Shown here: positions 37,559 through 47,021 of the stretch, one piece after another
Numbering within the stretch: position 1 is the first letter of the stretch
How the letters are laid out: every line of letters starts with the position of its first letter
Assembly: GCF_902506535.1 (NCBI RefSeq)
Contig: NZ_LR733826.1
Coordinates: forward strand, 403,079 to 467,078
Origin: Pseudomonas sp. 8Z
Lineage (GTDB): Bacteria; Pseudomonadota; Gammaproteobacteria; Pseudomonadales; Pseudomonadaceae
DNA length: 64,000 nucleotides
Direction: 5' to 3'
Made by a program: the position numbers and the translations under genes
The notes under the pieces: model-generated
The model's input: only the letters and a program-made list of their open reading frames with translations
What the model was told of the DNA's origin: nothing
The model's database searches: none

Positions 37559-39505
37559 TCAGGTCTTGAAACGACGCACGAGGCTATTCAACTCGTCCGA
37601 CAGCACCGTCAGAGTCTTCGCATCACTGCTGGTTGCGCTGGCCAGCTCGGCCACCTGTTGCGCATCACCGTGAATCTGAGTGATGTGGCGGTTAATATCC
37701 TCGGCTACCTGATGTTGCTCCTCGGCAGCCGTCGCGATTTGCGTACTCATGTCACGGATATTATCCACCGCCTCGCGGATCATCTCGAAGCTAGAGCGCG
37801 CCTCGCCGATAACGCTAACAGTCTGCTGCGACACATCGAGGCTGGCATGCATCTGCCGCGCGGTGTCCTGGGTGCGCCGGGCCAGGTTGCCAAGCAGGCC
37901 GTCAATCTCCTCGGTGGCATCGGAAGAGCGCTTTGCCAACGCCCGCACCTCGTCGGCCACCACGGCGAAACCACGGCCCTGTTCGCCCGCACGCGCCGCC
38001 TCAATAGCGGCATTGAGTGCCAGCAGGTTGGTCTGCTCAGCAATCGAGCGAATGGTGCCGAGAATCGACTGGATCGATTCGCTGTCCTGCTCCAGTTGCT
38101 GCATCGACTGCACCGAACGAGCAATCTCATCGCTCAACCGAGTGACACTGTCGGACGACGCCTGGATCTGCTGCTGCCCCGAATGCGCCTGACGCTGACC
38201 GGCATCGGCCGAACCGGCAGCCTCGGAACAGGCACGCGCGACCTCGTTGGCCGTCATGACCATCTCATGGAAAGCCGTCGATACCATGTCCACCGCCTCA
38301 CGCTGGCGGGCTGCGACGTCTTCAAGTTCCTGCGCGACGCCAGCGGAGCGGCTCGAACTGCTGTGGATGCTCCCCGCCGCACGACCGATGCTGAGGATCA
38401 TGTCGCGGATGGCCGCCAAAAACTGGTTGAACCAGCCCGCAAGCTGCGCGGTTTCATCGCGGCCACGCACCTGCAGATTGTTGGTCAGATCGCCCTCCCC
38501 CTGAGCGATGCCTTCAAGACCACTGGCCACGGCCTGGATCGGCCGCACGATCATCCCGGCGAACAGCGCACCAAGCGCAGCGAAAGCCAGCGTCACGATG
38601 ACAGCCAGGGAGACGATGAGCCAGGTCATGTGCGTCGCGCCAGCCATCACCTCGCTCTTCTTGATCAGACCGACGAACTGCCAGCCCAGCTTGTTCGAGG
38701 AATAGACGTTGGCCATGTACGCCTCGCCATCTAGATTCAGCTCTACCGCGCCGCTGCGCGTCGCGGCCAGCTCGGCATAACCAGGACCGAGATCCTTGAG
38801 CGCCTTGAAGTTGTGCTTAGGCTGGCTCGGATCGACCAGCACGGTGCCGTTGCTCTCCATTAGCATCAGGTAACCACTGTCACCGAGCTTGATCTGTTTG
38901 ACGATATCGGTGAGCTGGCGCAGCGAGACATCGATATTGACTACCCCGCCCTGCTGCCCCAGCCGGTTGGCGAAGCTGCGCACGGTGCTGACCAACACCA
39001 CATCGTCGGCTGCCCAATAGTAGGCCTCGGTGCGCAGAGTTTTGTCCGGCTGGGCCATCGCCCGCTGATACCATGGGCGTGTGCGCGGATCATAGTTATT
39101 CAGGCTCGGATCGCCCGGCCAGAACACGTAGCCACCTTCACTGGTACCTAGCGATACATAGGCATAGGCCGGATGGCTGTTCGCCAGACCTGCGAACAAA
39201 TCGAACAGAGCACGATCCTGCTCGCTTTCCGGCTGGCTGGCCGCATCGGCGGAGATATAGCGTTTGACGCCCGTATCGATGCCAGCCAGTTGCGGATGCT
39301 TGGCCAGATAGTCGACGTTCTGCTCGATGCCTTCGAAGAACAGGCGCATGGCATTGTCCACCTGCCGGATCTCACGCCCGCTGCTGTCGATAAAATCATC
39401 CCTGGCGGCATCACGCAGGCTTACCACCACCACAATAGCAATCAGAATGACCGGAAGGCTGGCAATGACTGCAAAGGTCATGACCAGTTTTTGCTTGATA
39501 CTCAT
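37559..39505 (-). CDS. Methyl-accepting chemotaxis protein with periplasmic Cache domain
   Basis: 648 residues. TM1 is at ~8-30 ([18 protein letters not shown]); a periplasmic double-Cache domain fills ~35-275, with the marker stretch [22 protein letters not shown]2 is at ~285-310, then HAMP, then the signalling domain with hairpin tip [20 protein letters not shown]. No C-terminal pentapeptide for CheR tethering. It is divergent from the luciferase-like gene, with an operator box between them, which suggests chemotaxis toward the pathway substrate. Confidence 0.93.
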   Translation of the reverse strand: MSIKQKLVMTFAVIASLPVILIAIVVVVSLRDAARDDFIDSSGREIRQVDNAMRLFFEGIEQNVDYLAKHPQLAGIDTGVKRYISADAASQPESEQDRALFDLFAGLANSHPAYAYVSLGTSEGGYVFWPGDPSLNNYDPRTRPWYQRAMAQPDKTLRTEAYYWAADDVVLVSTVRSFANRLGQQGGVVNIDVSLRQLTDIVKQIKLGDSGYLMLMESNGTVLVDPSQPKHNFKALKDLGPGYAELAATRSGAVELNLDGEAYMANVYSSNKLGWQFVGLIKKSEVMAGATHMTWLIVSLAVIVTLAFAALGALFAGMIVRPIQAVASGLEGIAQGEGDLTNNLQVRGRDETAQLAGWFNQFLAAIRDMILSIGRAAGSIHSSSSRSAGVAQELEDVAARQREAVDMVSTAFHEMVMTANEVARACSEAAGSADAGQRQAHSGQQQIQASSDSVTRLSDEIARSVQSMQQLEQDSESIQSILGTIRSIAEQTNLLALNAAIEAARAGEQGRGFAVVADEVRALAKRSSDATEEIDGLLGNLARRTQDTARQMHASLDVSQQTVSVIGEARSSFEMIREAVDNIRDMSTQIATAAEEQHQVAEDINRHITQIHGDAQQVAELASATSSDAKTLTVLSDELNSLVRRFKT

Positions 39506-39557
39506 GTATTGCCCTTGGTTTTAAGAGTAGACAGGAAGCTTGCAGACATTCCATATT

Positions 39558-39569
39558 ATGGTATACCAA
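39558..39569. promoter_or_regulatory. GntR-type operator box 6
   Basis: ATGGTATACCAA, one change from the consensus, preceded by TATT as in box 2. It lies 53 bases upstream of the chemoreceptor start and 126 bases upstream of the monooxygenase start. Confidence 0.6.
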
Positions 39570-39694
39570 TATATAGCGATCCGCGCCGCCTTGCATAGCG
39601 CCCGAGCCCGACAGCGGAGTCACCCACCGAGAAGCGCAGCGCACGCTTCACCGTAGCCGGTAGAACACGGCCCAACAGACTTGAGGACAGCAGC

Positions 39695-40738
39695 ATGAAA
39701 TTCTCTTTGTTCGTTCATATGGAGCGTTACGACGAGCAGGTCGGCCATCGCCAACTCTTCGACGAGCTCACCGAACTGACACTCATGGCCGAAGCTGGCG
39801 GCTTCTCCACCGTATGGATCGGCGAACACCACGCCATGGAATACACCATATCCCCTAGCCCCATGCCGCTGCTGGCCTACCTGGCCGCCCGCACCACGAC
39901 TATCCGCCTCGGTGCCGGCACCATCATCGCGCCGTTCTGGCACCCCATCCGCGTGGCCGGTGAGTGCGCCCTGCTCGACGTGATCAGTAACGGTCGCATG
40001 GAAGTCGGCCTAGCCCGTGGTGCCTACCAGTACGAATTCGATCGCATGATGAATGGCATGCCCGCCACCGACGGCGGCAAATACCTGCGCGAGATGGTGC
40101 CGGTGGTCAAAGCACTGTGGCAGGGCGATGTCGCTCATGAGGGCGACATCTGGAAATTCCCCACCGCCACCTCCTCACCACGTCCGCTGCAGCAGCCCAC
40201 CCCCCCCATGTGGATCGCCGCTCGCGACCCTGACTCGCACAATTTCGCCGTCGCCAATGGCTGCAACGTCATGGTCACGCCATTGATGAAGGGCGACGAA
40301 GAAGTTGTGGACCTTAAGAACAAATTCGAAAACGCTCTGGCCAACAACCCGCACGTGCCACGCCCACAACTGATGGTGCTGCGCCACACCCATGTGCACA
40401 GCGCAGACGACCCGGAAGGTTGGAAGATCGGCGCCGAAGCCATCTCGCGCTTCTACCGCACCTTCGACGCCTGGTTCGGCAACAAGCAAACACCGGTAAA
40501 CGGCCTGCTACCACCGAGCCCGGAAGAGAAGTTCAAGGAGCGCCCAGAGTTCGAACTGGAGAACATCCGCAAGAACACCATGATCGGCACCCCGGAAGAA
40601 ATCATCGCGCGCATCCGCCACTATCAGGAACTGGGCGTCGACGAATTCAGCTTCTGGGCCGACAACAGCCTGCCCTACGCCGAGAAGAAGAAGTCCCTGG
40701 AACTGTTCATCAAGCACGTGGTGCCAGCGTTCCGCTGA
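39695..40738 (+). CDS. Luciferase-like flavin-dependent monooxygenase (LLM class)
   Basis: 347 residues of the bacterial luciferase superfamily. Visible blocks: FSTVWIGEHHAMEY near 45, TIRLGAGTIIAPFWHPIRVA near 75, NGRMEVGLARGAYQYEFDRM near 110, and a C-terminal EEIIARIRHYQELGVDEFSF. The family uses FMNH2 from a separate reductase; two such reductases are in this island. LLM enzymes TgnB and PyrA open pyridinium or pyridine rings, so I infer that this is the ring-opening enzyme of the cluster. Other members desulfonate or cleave pyrimidines, so the substrate is open. AGCAGC rather than a strong RBS precedes the ATG. Confidence 0.9.
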   Translation: MKFSLFVHMERYDEQVGHRQLFDELTELTLMAEAGGFSTVWIGEHHAMEYTISPSPMPLLAYLAARTTTIRLGAGTIIAPFWHPIRVAGECALLDVISNGRMEVGLARGAYQYEFDRMMNGMPATDGGKYLREMVPVVKALWQGDVAHEGDIWKFPTATSSPRPLQQPTPPMWIAARDPDSHNFAVANGCNVMVTPLMKGDEEVVDLKNKFENALANNPHVPRPQLMVLRHTHVHSADDPEGWKIGAEAISRFYRTFDAWFGNKQTPVNGLLPPSPEEKFKERPEFELENIRKNTMIGTPEEIIARIRHYQELGVDEFSFWADNSLPYAEKKKSLELFIKHVVPAFR

Positions 40739-40760
40739 TCGCCGTCACACGCAACACCGA

Positions 40761-40794
40761 CGCCCGTCATGGCTCACGCCTGGCGGGCGTTTTC
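40761..40794 (+). terminator. Rho-independent terminator after the monooxygenase
   Basis: CGCCCGT (40761-40767) pairs with GCGGGCG (40783-40789, one G-U pair), followed by TTTTCG. Confidence 0.75.
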
Positions 40795-40889
40795 GTATGA
40801 CAGAGGCAGAACATTGCAGACAAGCAGCGACTGACGCGCCATAGCATTGACTGGCGATAAAAGAGACTGGGGAATAAACGATATGGAGG

Positions 40890-40999
40890 CGAACCCTGCC
40901 AGCCACACCCCGGCACACGATGTTCCCGCTGTGGCTGCTCCCTTCCGGGCCTGACCAGGTTCACGGGTAATCGTTGCGAGGGGACCGACAGGGCCCACC
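40890..40999 (-). ncRNA. ffs: Signal recognition particle 4.5S RNA
   Basis: On the minus strand the sequence starts GGTGGGCCCTGTCGG and contains CCTGGTCAGGCCCGGAAGGG followed by AGCAGCC, the conserved apical loop that binds Ffh. The 3' end, GGCTGGCAGGG, pairs with the 5' GGCCCTGTC to close the hairpin, as in E. coli 4.5S RNA. Length ~110 nt is normal. Ends are estimated to within a few bases. A separate stem, GCCCGTC/GACGGGC, lies just upstream. Confidence 0.95.
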
Positions 41000-41095
41000 A
41001 TAACGAAGCCCGTCATTGCGACGGGCCGCGCCATTGTAACGACTAAATGCAAACTTACAACTGCCTCAAGCACTTAGATGCCAGAGTCGGCCTCA

Positions 41096-42730
41096 TCAGA
41101 CGCGGAAGCGGCCTACCAATTGAGCCAGACCATGGGACAGTTCCGACAAGTGACGACTGGCAATCGTGCTGTGCTCGGACGTCTGCGCAGCCTCGTCGGA
41201 CAGATCACGAATGTCGCTGATGTTACGGGCAATCTCTTCAGTGACGCTGCTCTGCTCTTCGCAGGCGGTAGCGATCTGCGCGGCCATATCGTTGATACGC
41301 TGTACCGACTCGCTGGTAACGCTCAGTGCTTGATCGACACCCGCCGCCTGCTCGACGCTCTGACGCGCACGCTCACTGCCGCTGTGAGTCGCCTTGACGG
41401 CATTTTGCACACCGACTTGTAGGCGCTCGATCATGCCTTGAATGTCCTTGGTGGACTCCTGCGTTCGCGCAGCCAGTGCCCTGACTTCATCGGCCACGAC
41501 CGCGAAGCCACGCCCCTGCTCACCGGCACGCGCGGCCTCAATAGCCGCATTGAGCGCCAATAGGTTGGTCTGTTCGGCAATACCTTTGATTACCGCCAAC
41601 ACAGCACCGATATTGGCGGCCTCTTGCTCCAGAGTCTGGATGGTCGAAGATGCACTCTCCACCTCCTGAGCCAGTTGACGAATGGAACGGATGGTCGCGC
41701 CCACCACCTGGGCGCCTTCGCGTGACTGCTGTTCGGCGTTGCGCGCCGCATCAGCCGCGTTTTGCGCGTTGCGCGCGACCTCATGAACAGCAGTGCTCAT
41801 TTCGGTCGCAGCCGTACTGACCTGATCAACCGCCGCGTGCTCACTGCTGATCAGCCGATCATTAGCGGCAGCAAGGCCCGCCAGATTCTTAGCCGAATCA
41901 GCCACCTCATCAGTGACGCGCCCCACTTCCTTGATCAATGGCTGCAACTTATCGAGAAAACGGTTGAAGGCATGGCTGAGCTTACCCAGCTCATCCTTGG
42001 ACATCACATCGAGGCGTACTCGCAAATCACCATCGCCATCGGCGATCTGTTCAATACGATGCAGGAGGCTGTGCAGCGGGCGAGTCACCAATACCGGGAA
42101 GCCGACTACCAGTACCAGGCATACCGCCAGGCCGAAGGTGATGACCATACCCTGCTGCCATGCCAGCTCCTCACCACGGGCAATTGCCGCAGTACCGACG
42201 GAATTGGCTGCACTGTCTTCGAGCTCGCCCAGTTTGTTGATAGCGCCACGCATCTGCTCGAACTGAGCCTCGCTATCACCGAAGCTCAGACGACTGGCCG
42301 CATCTGCATCGGTCGTGCTCAGTTGCAGAACCTTCAAGGTGGTGGTTTTCCACAATGTGAAGCCACGGTCAAATTCGGCAACCAGTGCCAAGGCCTCGGC
42401 ACCCGGCTGCATGGCCGCAAACTTATGCACACGATCATAGGCCTGCTGTAGGTTTTCAGTGTGTGCAGCCAGTAAGTCTTTGGCATAACTACCGGAGCCT
42501 TCGTCGAGCATGCTGCGCTCGGCAACGAAAGCCTGGTACAGATCCCGGTCAGCGTTGAGCAACAAGCTGATACCGGGCAAATGGCGATTGGTAAGCGTTG
42601 TGGTGGACTCCGCGACCTGCGTGATGCCACGCATACCAAGTACACCCATAACGACCAGAAGAGCCGCCAAAAGCAGGATGGGTAGAGCGATCTTCCAGCG
42701 AAAACCAAGATCAGCAAAGGTACGCAACAT
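41096..42730 (-). CDS. Methyl-accepting chemotaxis protein, four-helix-bundle type
   Basis: 544 residues. TM1 at ~12-32 ([20 protein letters not shown]), a ~155-residue helical periplasmic domain of 4HB type ([20 protein letters not shown]), TM2 at ~192-212, HAMP, then a signalling domain with [20 protein letters not shown]. It is not linked to the catabolic operators, and the 4.5S gene separates it from the island. Ligand unknown. Confidence 0.93.
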   Translation of the reverse strand: MLRTFADLGFRWKIALPILLLAALLVVMGVLGMRGITQVAESTTTLTNRHLPGISLLLNADRDLYQAFVAERSMLDEGSGSYAKDLLAAHTENLQQAYDRVHKFAAMQPGAEALALVAEFDRGFTLWKTTTLKVLQLSTTDADAASRLSFGDSEAQFEQMRGAINKLGELEDSAANSVGTAAIARGEELAWQQGMVITFGLAVCLVLVVGFPVLVTRPLHSLLHRIEQIADGDGDLRVRLDVMSKDELGKLSHAFNRFLDKLQPLIKEVGRVTDEVADSAKNLAGLAAANDRLISSEHAAVDQVSTAATEMSTAVHEVARNAQNAADAARNAEQQSREGAQVVGATIRSIRQLAQEVESASSTIQTLEQEAANIGAVLAVIKGIAEQTNLLALNAAIEAARAGEQGRGFAVVADEVRALAARTQESTKDIQGMIERLQVGVQNAVKATHSGSERARQSVEQAAGVDQALSVTSESVQRINDMAAQIATACEEQSSVTEEIARNISDIRDLSDEAAQTSEHSTIASRHLSELSHGLAQLVGRFRV

Positions 42731-43024
42731 GATTGCACTCCTAATCTCAATCAGGCCACTAGAGCATAGTCGAGACTGACATACGCGATATGTGCCTGAT
42801 AGAAATACTAGGCGGCAATACTTAGCCCATTGTTAAGCACCGGGATGCCTGGGTTTTTTCTGCAACCCTCGGAACCACCTGCCACAGTGCGACACTAAGC
42901 CCTATCGGTAAGAACGCTGCCCGTTCTCCCGAACCACAGCCTTTGTGCTAGTTTCCCCCGGCGTTTTCGGGCGCCGCCTCATGGTAAGCGCACCGAACCC
43001 TTAACCCGAATATGGAGTGACATC

Positions 43025-43303
43025 ATGGCAATCACCAAAGACCAACTGATCAGCGACCTGGCCGAAGCCGTTTCCCTGCCCAAAGCCAGCGTTCGCAGCC
43101 TGATTGATCAGTTGGGCGAGATCGTCGGCGACGCACTGGAAAACGACGGCGAGATCACTCTGCCGGGTATCGGCAAACTGAAGGTGAGCGAGCGCCCGGC
43201 CCGCACAGGTCGTAACCCGCAGACCGGCAAGAGCATCGAAATCGCGGCCAAGAAGGTCGTCAAGCTGGTACCCGCCAAGTCCCTGACCGACAGCCTGAAC
43301 TAA
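43025..43303 (+). CDS. HU-family DNA-binding protein
   Basis: 92 residues with the HU/IHF fold: ITKDQLISDLAEAVSLPKAS, then ITLPGIGKLKVSERPARTGR with RNPQTG of the DNA-binding arm. It lacks the more usual HU opening MNKSEL, so it is a paralogue of HupA/HupB. ATGGAGTG is the RBS. The preceding 294-base gap (42731-43024) shows no gene. Confidence 0.92.
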   Translation: MAITKDQLISDLAEAVSLPKASVRSLIDQLGEIVGDALENDGEITLPGIGKLKVSERPARTGRNPQTGKSIEIAAKKVVKLVPAKSLTDSLN

Positions 43304-43308
43304 TTGAC

Positions 43309-43339
43309 GGTGTGTGGCCGCGATCGCGGCCACACCTTT
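43309..43339. terminator. Rho-independent terminator, probably bidirectional
   Basis: GTGTGGCCGCG pairs with CGCGGCCACAC (43312-43335), followed by CTTTCGC; it lies between the HU gene and the convergent cupredoxin gene. Confidence 0.7.
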
Positions 43340-43349
43340 CGCTAGCGCC

Positions 43350-43856
43350 TCACTGCGCCAAGACCTCGACGCTACCGCGCATCCCCGCCTGATAATGACC
43401 TGCGATCAGGCAGGCGAACTCGAAGCGCCCCGCCCGGTTGAAGGTCCAGATCATCTCCCCCTGCTGCGCCGGCTCGACGTGAGCCATGTAAGCCTCACCG
43501 TGCATCATCCCGGCTTGCTTGAGCATGGCCTCGGCATGTTCATCCAGGGTCTGCTGGGTGCCGAGCACGAACTCATGCATCAGCTTGCCGTCGTTGTGAT
43601 GGACGAAACGGATGGTCTCACCCTGTTTGACCTGTAGCGTTTCTGGAGTGAAGCGCATGCGATCGTCCATACGAATCTCGATGGTGCGGTCCACCTGATC
43701 CGGGCGCCCGGCAATGCCCCAGGGCTTTTGCTCAGCAGCAGATTCGTGCTGCATATGCATCGAGCCGTGGTCTTCGTGGCCCTCAGCCTGAGCAAAAACC
43801 TGAGCGCTGAGCAGCGCGCTCATCAACAGAGCGGGAAAAGTGATGATGTGTCGCAT
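43350..43856 (-). CDS. Periplasmic cupredoxin-like copper protein
   Basis: 168 residues from MRHIITFPALLMSALLSAQV; the first ~23 residues are a signal peptide (cleaved near VFAQA). A His/Met-rich segment follows (GHEDHGSMHMQHES). The cupredoxin fold is marked by MRFTPETLQVKQGETIRFVH, MHEFVLG and FACLIAGHYQAGM, which supply His, Cys, His and Met copper ligands. A role in copper binding or tolerance is likely. The next gene upstream on the same strand is also Cys/His/Met-rich. Confidence 0.85.
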   Translation of the reverse strand: MRHIITFPALLMSALLSAQVFAQAEGHEDHGSMHMQHESAAEQKPWGIAGRPDQVDRTIEIRMDDRMRFTPETLQVKQGETIRFVHHNDGKLMHEFVLGTQQTLDEHAEAMLKQAGMMHGEAYMAHVEPAQQGEMIWTFNRAGRFEFACLIAGHYQAGMRGSVEVLAQ

Positions 43857-43947
43857 CTGAAACTGTCTCCAATCGTTTGATCCGGGCGCCAACGGCACAC
43901 CGGCGCACGTCGCCATATCGGGGCGCCGTGCTGGAAGTTAGGGTCGA

Positions 43948-44304
43948 TCAGAAAGACAGGTGCCGTGGAGGCCGCTCCGGTGTATCGAGGATCACCTCCG
44001 GCAAACGTGGGCTGGCCATCAATGCCAGAACCTGGCTAGCGCCATCGCGCTGCGAGATGAAGGGCTGAGCCAGAGCAACAGCGCTCACGCAGAACGCGCA
44101 CAGGCTGCAGAAACTCAGTTTGAAATACGGGTGACCGGAGCCCGGCGCATGCGCGGCCATTTGCCCGTGCTCCATACGCATCGAACACTCGGCATGGGCT
44201 ACCGGGATCGGCTCGTATCGAGGCATGCCGAGCGCGGCCTGGGCCTGCATCGGCAGTACCAGGATCAGCAAGAGGATCAGCGCGCTGTGCAGCCGGTTGC
44301 GCAT
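43948..44304 (-). CDS. DUF2946 family protein
   Basis: 118 residues from MRNRLHSALILLLILVLPMQ; signal peptide or N-terminal membrane segment to about AQAALG. It contains ECSMRMEHGQMAAHAPGSGH and FCSLCAFCVSAVAL, with conserved CxxCxxC as seen in DUF2946 proteins, often near copper genes. Start chosen at the signal-peptide Met rather than an earlier in-frame one. Confidence 0.65.
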   Translation of the reverse strand: MRNRLHSALILLLILVLPMQAQAALGMPRYEPIPVAHAECSMRMEHGQMAAHAPGSGHPYFKLSFCSLCAFCVSAVALAQPFISQRDGASQVLALMASPRLPEVILDTPERPPRHLSF

Positions 44305-44407
44305 GGGCGATATCGACGACGTAAGAAGGTGGCGAGGATTATCACGCCAGCCACGGTTCTCTCCAAGCCCATTCAGCAACTTATTGAGAACCGTGCCGAG
44401 CGCGCCA

Positions 44408-45010
44408 TCAGCCGAGCATGGTCACATGCCGTGGATGGCTGGCAACCCGCTCAAGCCAGGCGCGAATGGCCGGGAAGCCCTCGAGGCAGAAGCCACCTTC
44501 GTCCGCGACATGGGTATAGGCGTACAGGGCGATATCGGCAATCGAGTATTGCTCACCGACCAGATACGGTGTGCGCTCCAGTTGCTTCTCCATCACCTTC
44601 AGCGCCTTGTAGCCACCGACCACGCAACGCGCATGTTCTTCACGACGCCCATCCGGCATGCCCAAATAGAGCTGGATGAAACGCGCCACCGCCACATAAG
44701 GCTCGTGGCTGTACTGCTCGAAGAACTGCCACTGCAGCACCTGGGTGCGCAAGCGCGGCTCGCTGGGCAGAAACTCGCTACCATCGGCGAGGAAGTTGAG
44801 GATGGCGTTGGACTCCCACAAGCAAGTGCCATCCTCCAGCTCCAGCACCGGAATCTTGCCGTTGGGGTTCTTGGCCAAGAAGGCCTCGCTCTGCGTCTCG
44901 CCCTTGAGAATATCGACGCCAACCCACTGGTACTCCCTGCCCAGCAGATGCAGCATCAGTTTGACCTTGTAGCAGTTGCCTGAACGGTAATCTCCATAAA
45001 CCTTCAACAT
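44408..45010 (-). CDS. Glutathione S-transferase family protein
   Basis: 200 residues from MLKVYGDYRSGNCYKVKLML. Thioredoxin-like N-terminal domain with NPNGKIPVLELEDG and the Glu-Ser pair in LWESNAILNFLA that binds the glutathione gamma-glutamyl group. Helical C-terminal domain with YSIADIALYAYTHVADEGGF. Substrate unknown. GGAAGGGAGG precedes the ATG. Confidence 0.93.
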   Translation of the reverse strand: MLKVYGDYRSGNCYKVKLMLHLLGREYQWVGVDILKGETQSEAFLAKNPNGKIPVLELEDGTCLWESNAILNFLADGSEFLPSEPRLRTQVLQWQFFEQYSHEPYVAVARFIQLYLGMPDGRREEHARCVVGGYKALKVMEKQLERTPYLVGEQYSIADIALYAYTHVADEGGFCLEGFPAIRAWLERVASHPRHVTMLG

Positions 45011-45068
45011 CGTGCTTCCCTCCCTTTCCAACTTCGCGGCACGCTCGCCGCCAATGGCCCTTGCTTTT

Positions 45069-45090
45069 GTGGGCGCGGATTTATCCGCGA
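45069..45090. repeat. REP palindrome
   Basis: GTGGGCGCGGATTTATCCGC followed by GA: a GCGGAT/ATCCGC stem, a classical Pseudomonas REP form, between the GST and aminotransferase genes. Confidence 0.6.
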
Positions 45091-45145
45091 AAATCGCGTG
45101 TGATAAGCAATACCGCCCGACCACACCTACGGGGCTAAACCTTGG

Positions 45146-46303
45146 TCACGCACCCTGCGCCTCACGGATCACCGCAGCCAGACGACGCAGCCCTTCACCC
45201 AGACGCTCCGGCGCCACGTGGCTGAAGTTCAGCCGCAAGTGACCCGGATTGGCGTCCGGGTCGATGAAGAAGGGCTCGCCCGGCATAAAGGCGACGTTCT
45301 GCGCCAACGCCGCGTCGAGCAGCGTGCGGGTGTCCAGCGGCTGCTTGAGGGTCAGCCAGAAGAACAAGCCACCCTGCGGAATTTCCCAGGTGGCCAGCTC
45401 GCCGAAATGCTCGACCAACGCACCCTGCATGGCATCACGACGCACGCGGTAGAAATCGCGCAGTTCGGCCAGGTGGCCACGATACTGCTCGCTACCCAGC
45501 CACTGCAACGCTTGCCATTGACCGATGCGGTTGGTGTGCAAATCCGCCGATTGCTTCAGGCGCAGCAGGTGCGGGAACAGATCGGGCGTGGCGATCAGAT
45601 AGCCGACGCGCAGCCCCGGCAGCAGGGTTTTGGAGACAGTACCGGTGTAGATCCAGCTCGCCTTCTTCAGGCGGCTGACGATGGGCGTGGCGCTGCCAGC
45701 ATCGAACACCAGCTCACGGTACGGTTCGTCTTCGATCAGGGTTACGCCAAATTCGTCGAGCAGCGCCGCCACGGCATCACGCTTGGCCTCGCTGTAACGG
45801 GTGCCGGACGGATTCTGGAAGGTCGGAATCAGATAGGCGAAAGCCGGTTTGTGGTTTTCCAGACGCTGACGCAACGCCGCCAGCTCGGGGCCATCGGCCT
45901 CCTGCGGCACACTGATGCAATCGGCACCGAATAGCTGGAAGGCTTGCAGCGCAGCCAGGTAGGTTGGCGCCTCAAGCAGCACCTCGGTGCCATGATCGAT
46001 GAACAATTTGGAGGCCAGATCCAGCGTCTGTTGCGAACCGCTGACGATCAACACCTGGCTGGCTTCGCACGGTACACCCAGGGCACGTGCCTCGTCGGCA
46101 ATGATCTCGCGTAGCGCCGGCTCCCCTTCGCTCATGCCGTACTGGCCCATACTCTTCGGCATCTCGGCCCACTCGACCTTCGGCAGCATCGGCTCCGCCG
46201 GCAGACCACCGGCGAAGGACATCACCTCGGGGCGCTGCGCCGCGGCAAGGATTTCACGGATCAGGGAGCTTTTCAGGCGGGCGATACGTTCGGAGAAGGC
46301 CAT
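45146..46303 (-). CDS. PLP-dependent aminotransferase, class I/II fold (LysN/MocR-domain-like)
   Basis: 385 residues. The opening MSFAGGLPAEPMLP, the substrate region TPTY-like EAPTYLAALQAFQLFG, IPTFQNPSGTRYSEAKRD and the PLP lysine in YTGTVSKTLLPGLRVGYLIA define the 2-aminoadipate/valine-pyruvate aminotransferase-like group. No HTH domain, so it is not a MocR regulator. It is divergent from a MarR gene 81 bases away, its probable regulator. Amino donor unknown. Confidence 0.9.
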   Translation of the reverse strand: MAFSERIARLKSSLIREILAAAQRPEVMSFAGGLPAEPMLPKVEWAEMPKSMGQYGMSEGEPALREIIADEARALGVPCEASQVLIVSGSQQTLDLASKLFIDHGTEVLLEAPTYLAALQAFQLFGADCISVPQEADGPELAALRQRLENHKPAFAYLIPTFQNPSGTRYSEAKRDAVAALLDEFGVTLIEDEPYRELVFDAGSATPIVSRLKKASWIYTGTVSKTLLPGLRVGYLIATPDLFPHLLRLKQSADLHTNRIGQWQALQWLGSEQYRGHLAELRDFYRVRRDAMQGALVEHFGELATWEIPQGGLFFWLTLKQPLDTRTLLDAALAQNVAFMPGEPFFIDPDANPGHLRLNFSHVAPERLGEGLRRLAAVIREAQGA

Positions 46304-46336
46304 GGGATGTCCTGGGTGCCAAAGTCGAAAAATTAA

Positions 46337-46351
46337 GTCAAACTGCTTGAC
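46337..46351. promoter_or_regulatory. Possible MarR operator
   Basis: GTCAAACTGCTTGAC, five-base inverted arms, in the 81-base spacer between the divergent aminotransferase and MarR genes. Confidence 0.35.
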
Positions 46352-46384
46352 CGAAACTACGCCGCTGTCCAGAGATACGTCAAT

Positions 46385-46906
46385 ATGCCTGACCTAAAAA
46401 ATTTCCCCGAGAAATTTTTAACGTCGCCCAGCGACCCTTCGCAGGGCGGGCGCCAGGGAGCACAAGCGCTGAAGAACGCGGCTGTCCAGCATGCTGCGAT
46501 GGAGGCGTTCTTCTTTGGCTACCAGGCCTTCACCGCCAAACCTGACGAGATGCTGGCCAAACGCGGCCTGTCGCGCGTACACCACCGCATCCTGTTCTTC
46601 ATCGCCAAATATCCGGGGCTGAACATGACCGAACTGCTGGGTTATCTGGGCGTGAGCAAGCAGGCGCTGAACACGCCGTTGCGACAACTGATCGAGATGA
46701 ACCTGGTACTCAGCGAAGCCGCCCCGGACGACAAACGCAAGCGCCTGCTGGTTTTCACACCCGAGGGGGCCAAGCTGGAACAGGCCCTGCGCCGCGAACA
46801 GGCGCGCCTGTTGCAGCGGGTATTCGACGAGATGGGCGAAGAGGCCGTGAACGGCTGGCTGGAGGTCAATCGAGCGCTGGCACGGGGTCGCCAGGAACGC
46901 AGTTGA
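46385..46906 (+). CDS. MarR-family transcriptional regulator
   Basis: 173 residues with a ~35-residue polar N-terminal extension. The winged HTH includes ARKRGLSRVHHRILF-like LAKRGLSRVHHRILFFIAKY, LNMTELLGYLGVSKQALNTP and the wing DDKRKRLLVFTPEG. Likely represses the divergent aminotransferase gene. Confidence 0.9.
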   Translation: MPDLKNFPEKFLTSPSDPSQGGRQGAQALKNAAVQHAAMEAFFFGYQAFTAKPDEMLAKRGLSRVHHRILFFIAKYPGLNMTELLGYLGVSKQALNTPLRQLIEMNLVLSEAAPDDKRKRLLVFTPEGAKLEQALRREQARLLQRVFDEMGEEAVNGWLEVNRALARGRQERS

Positions 46907-47021
46907 CTCCAGTGCCGGAACCGCCCATCGCCGCAGTTAACGCGTGATTGCACCTAGACATGACCTCTGCGAACATATGCGAATAGTTATCAACTAAATC
47001 TGCATGTTCGGCGAGGTGGCC

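Noticed and set aside
22996..40738. Uracil Rut-type pathway (LLM enzyme, flavin reductase and alpha/beta hydrolase)
   Set aside because: The Rut isochorismatase-like (RutB) and RidA-like (RutC) proteins are missing, while SSADH, ALDH and PcaC-like genes are extra.
46950..47003. Fur box upstream of the FecI-type sigma gene
   Set aside because: GAATAGTTATCAAC is AT-rich but too far from the 19-base Fur consensus to call.
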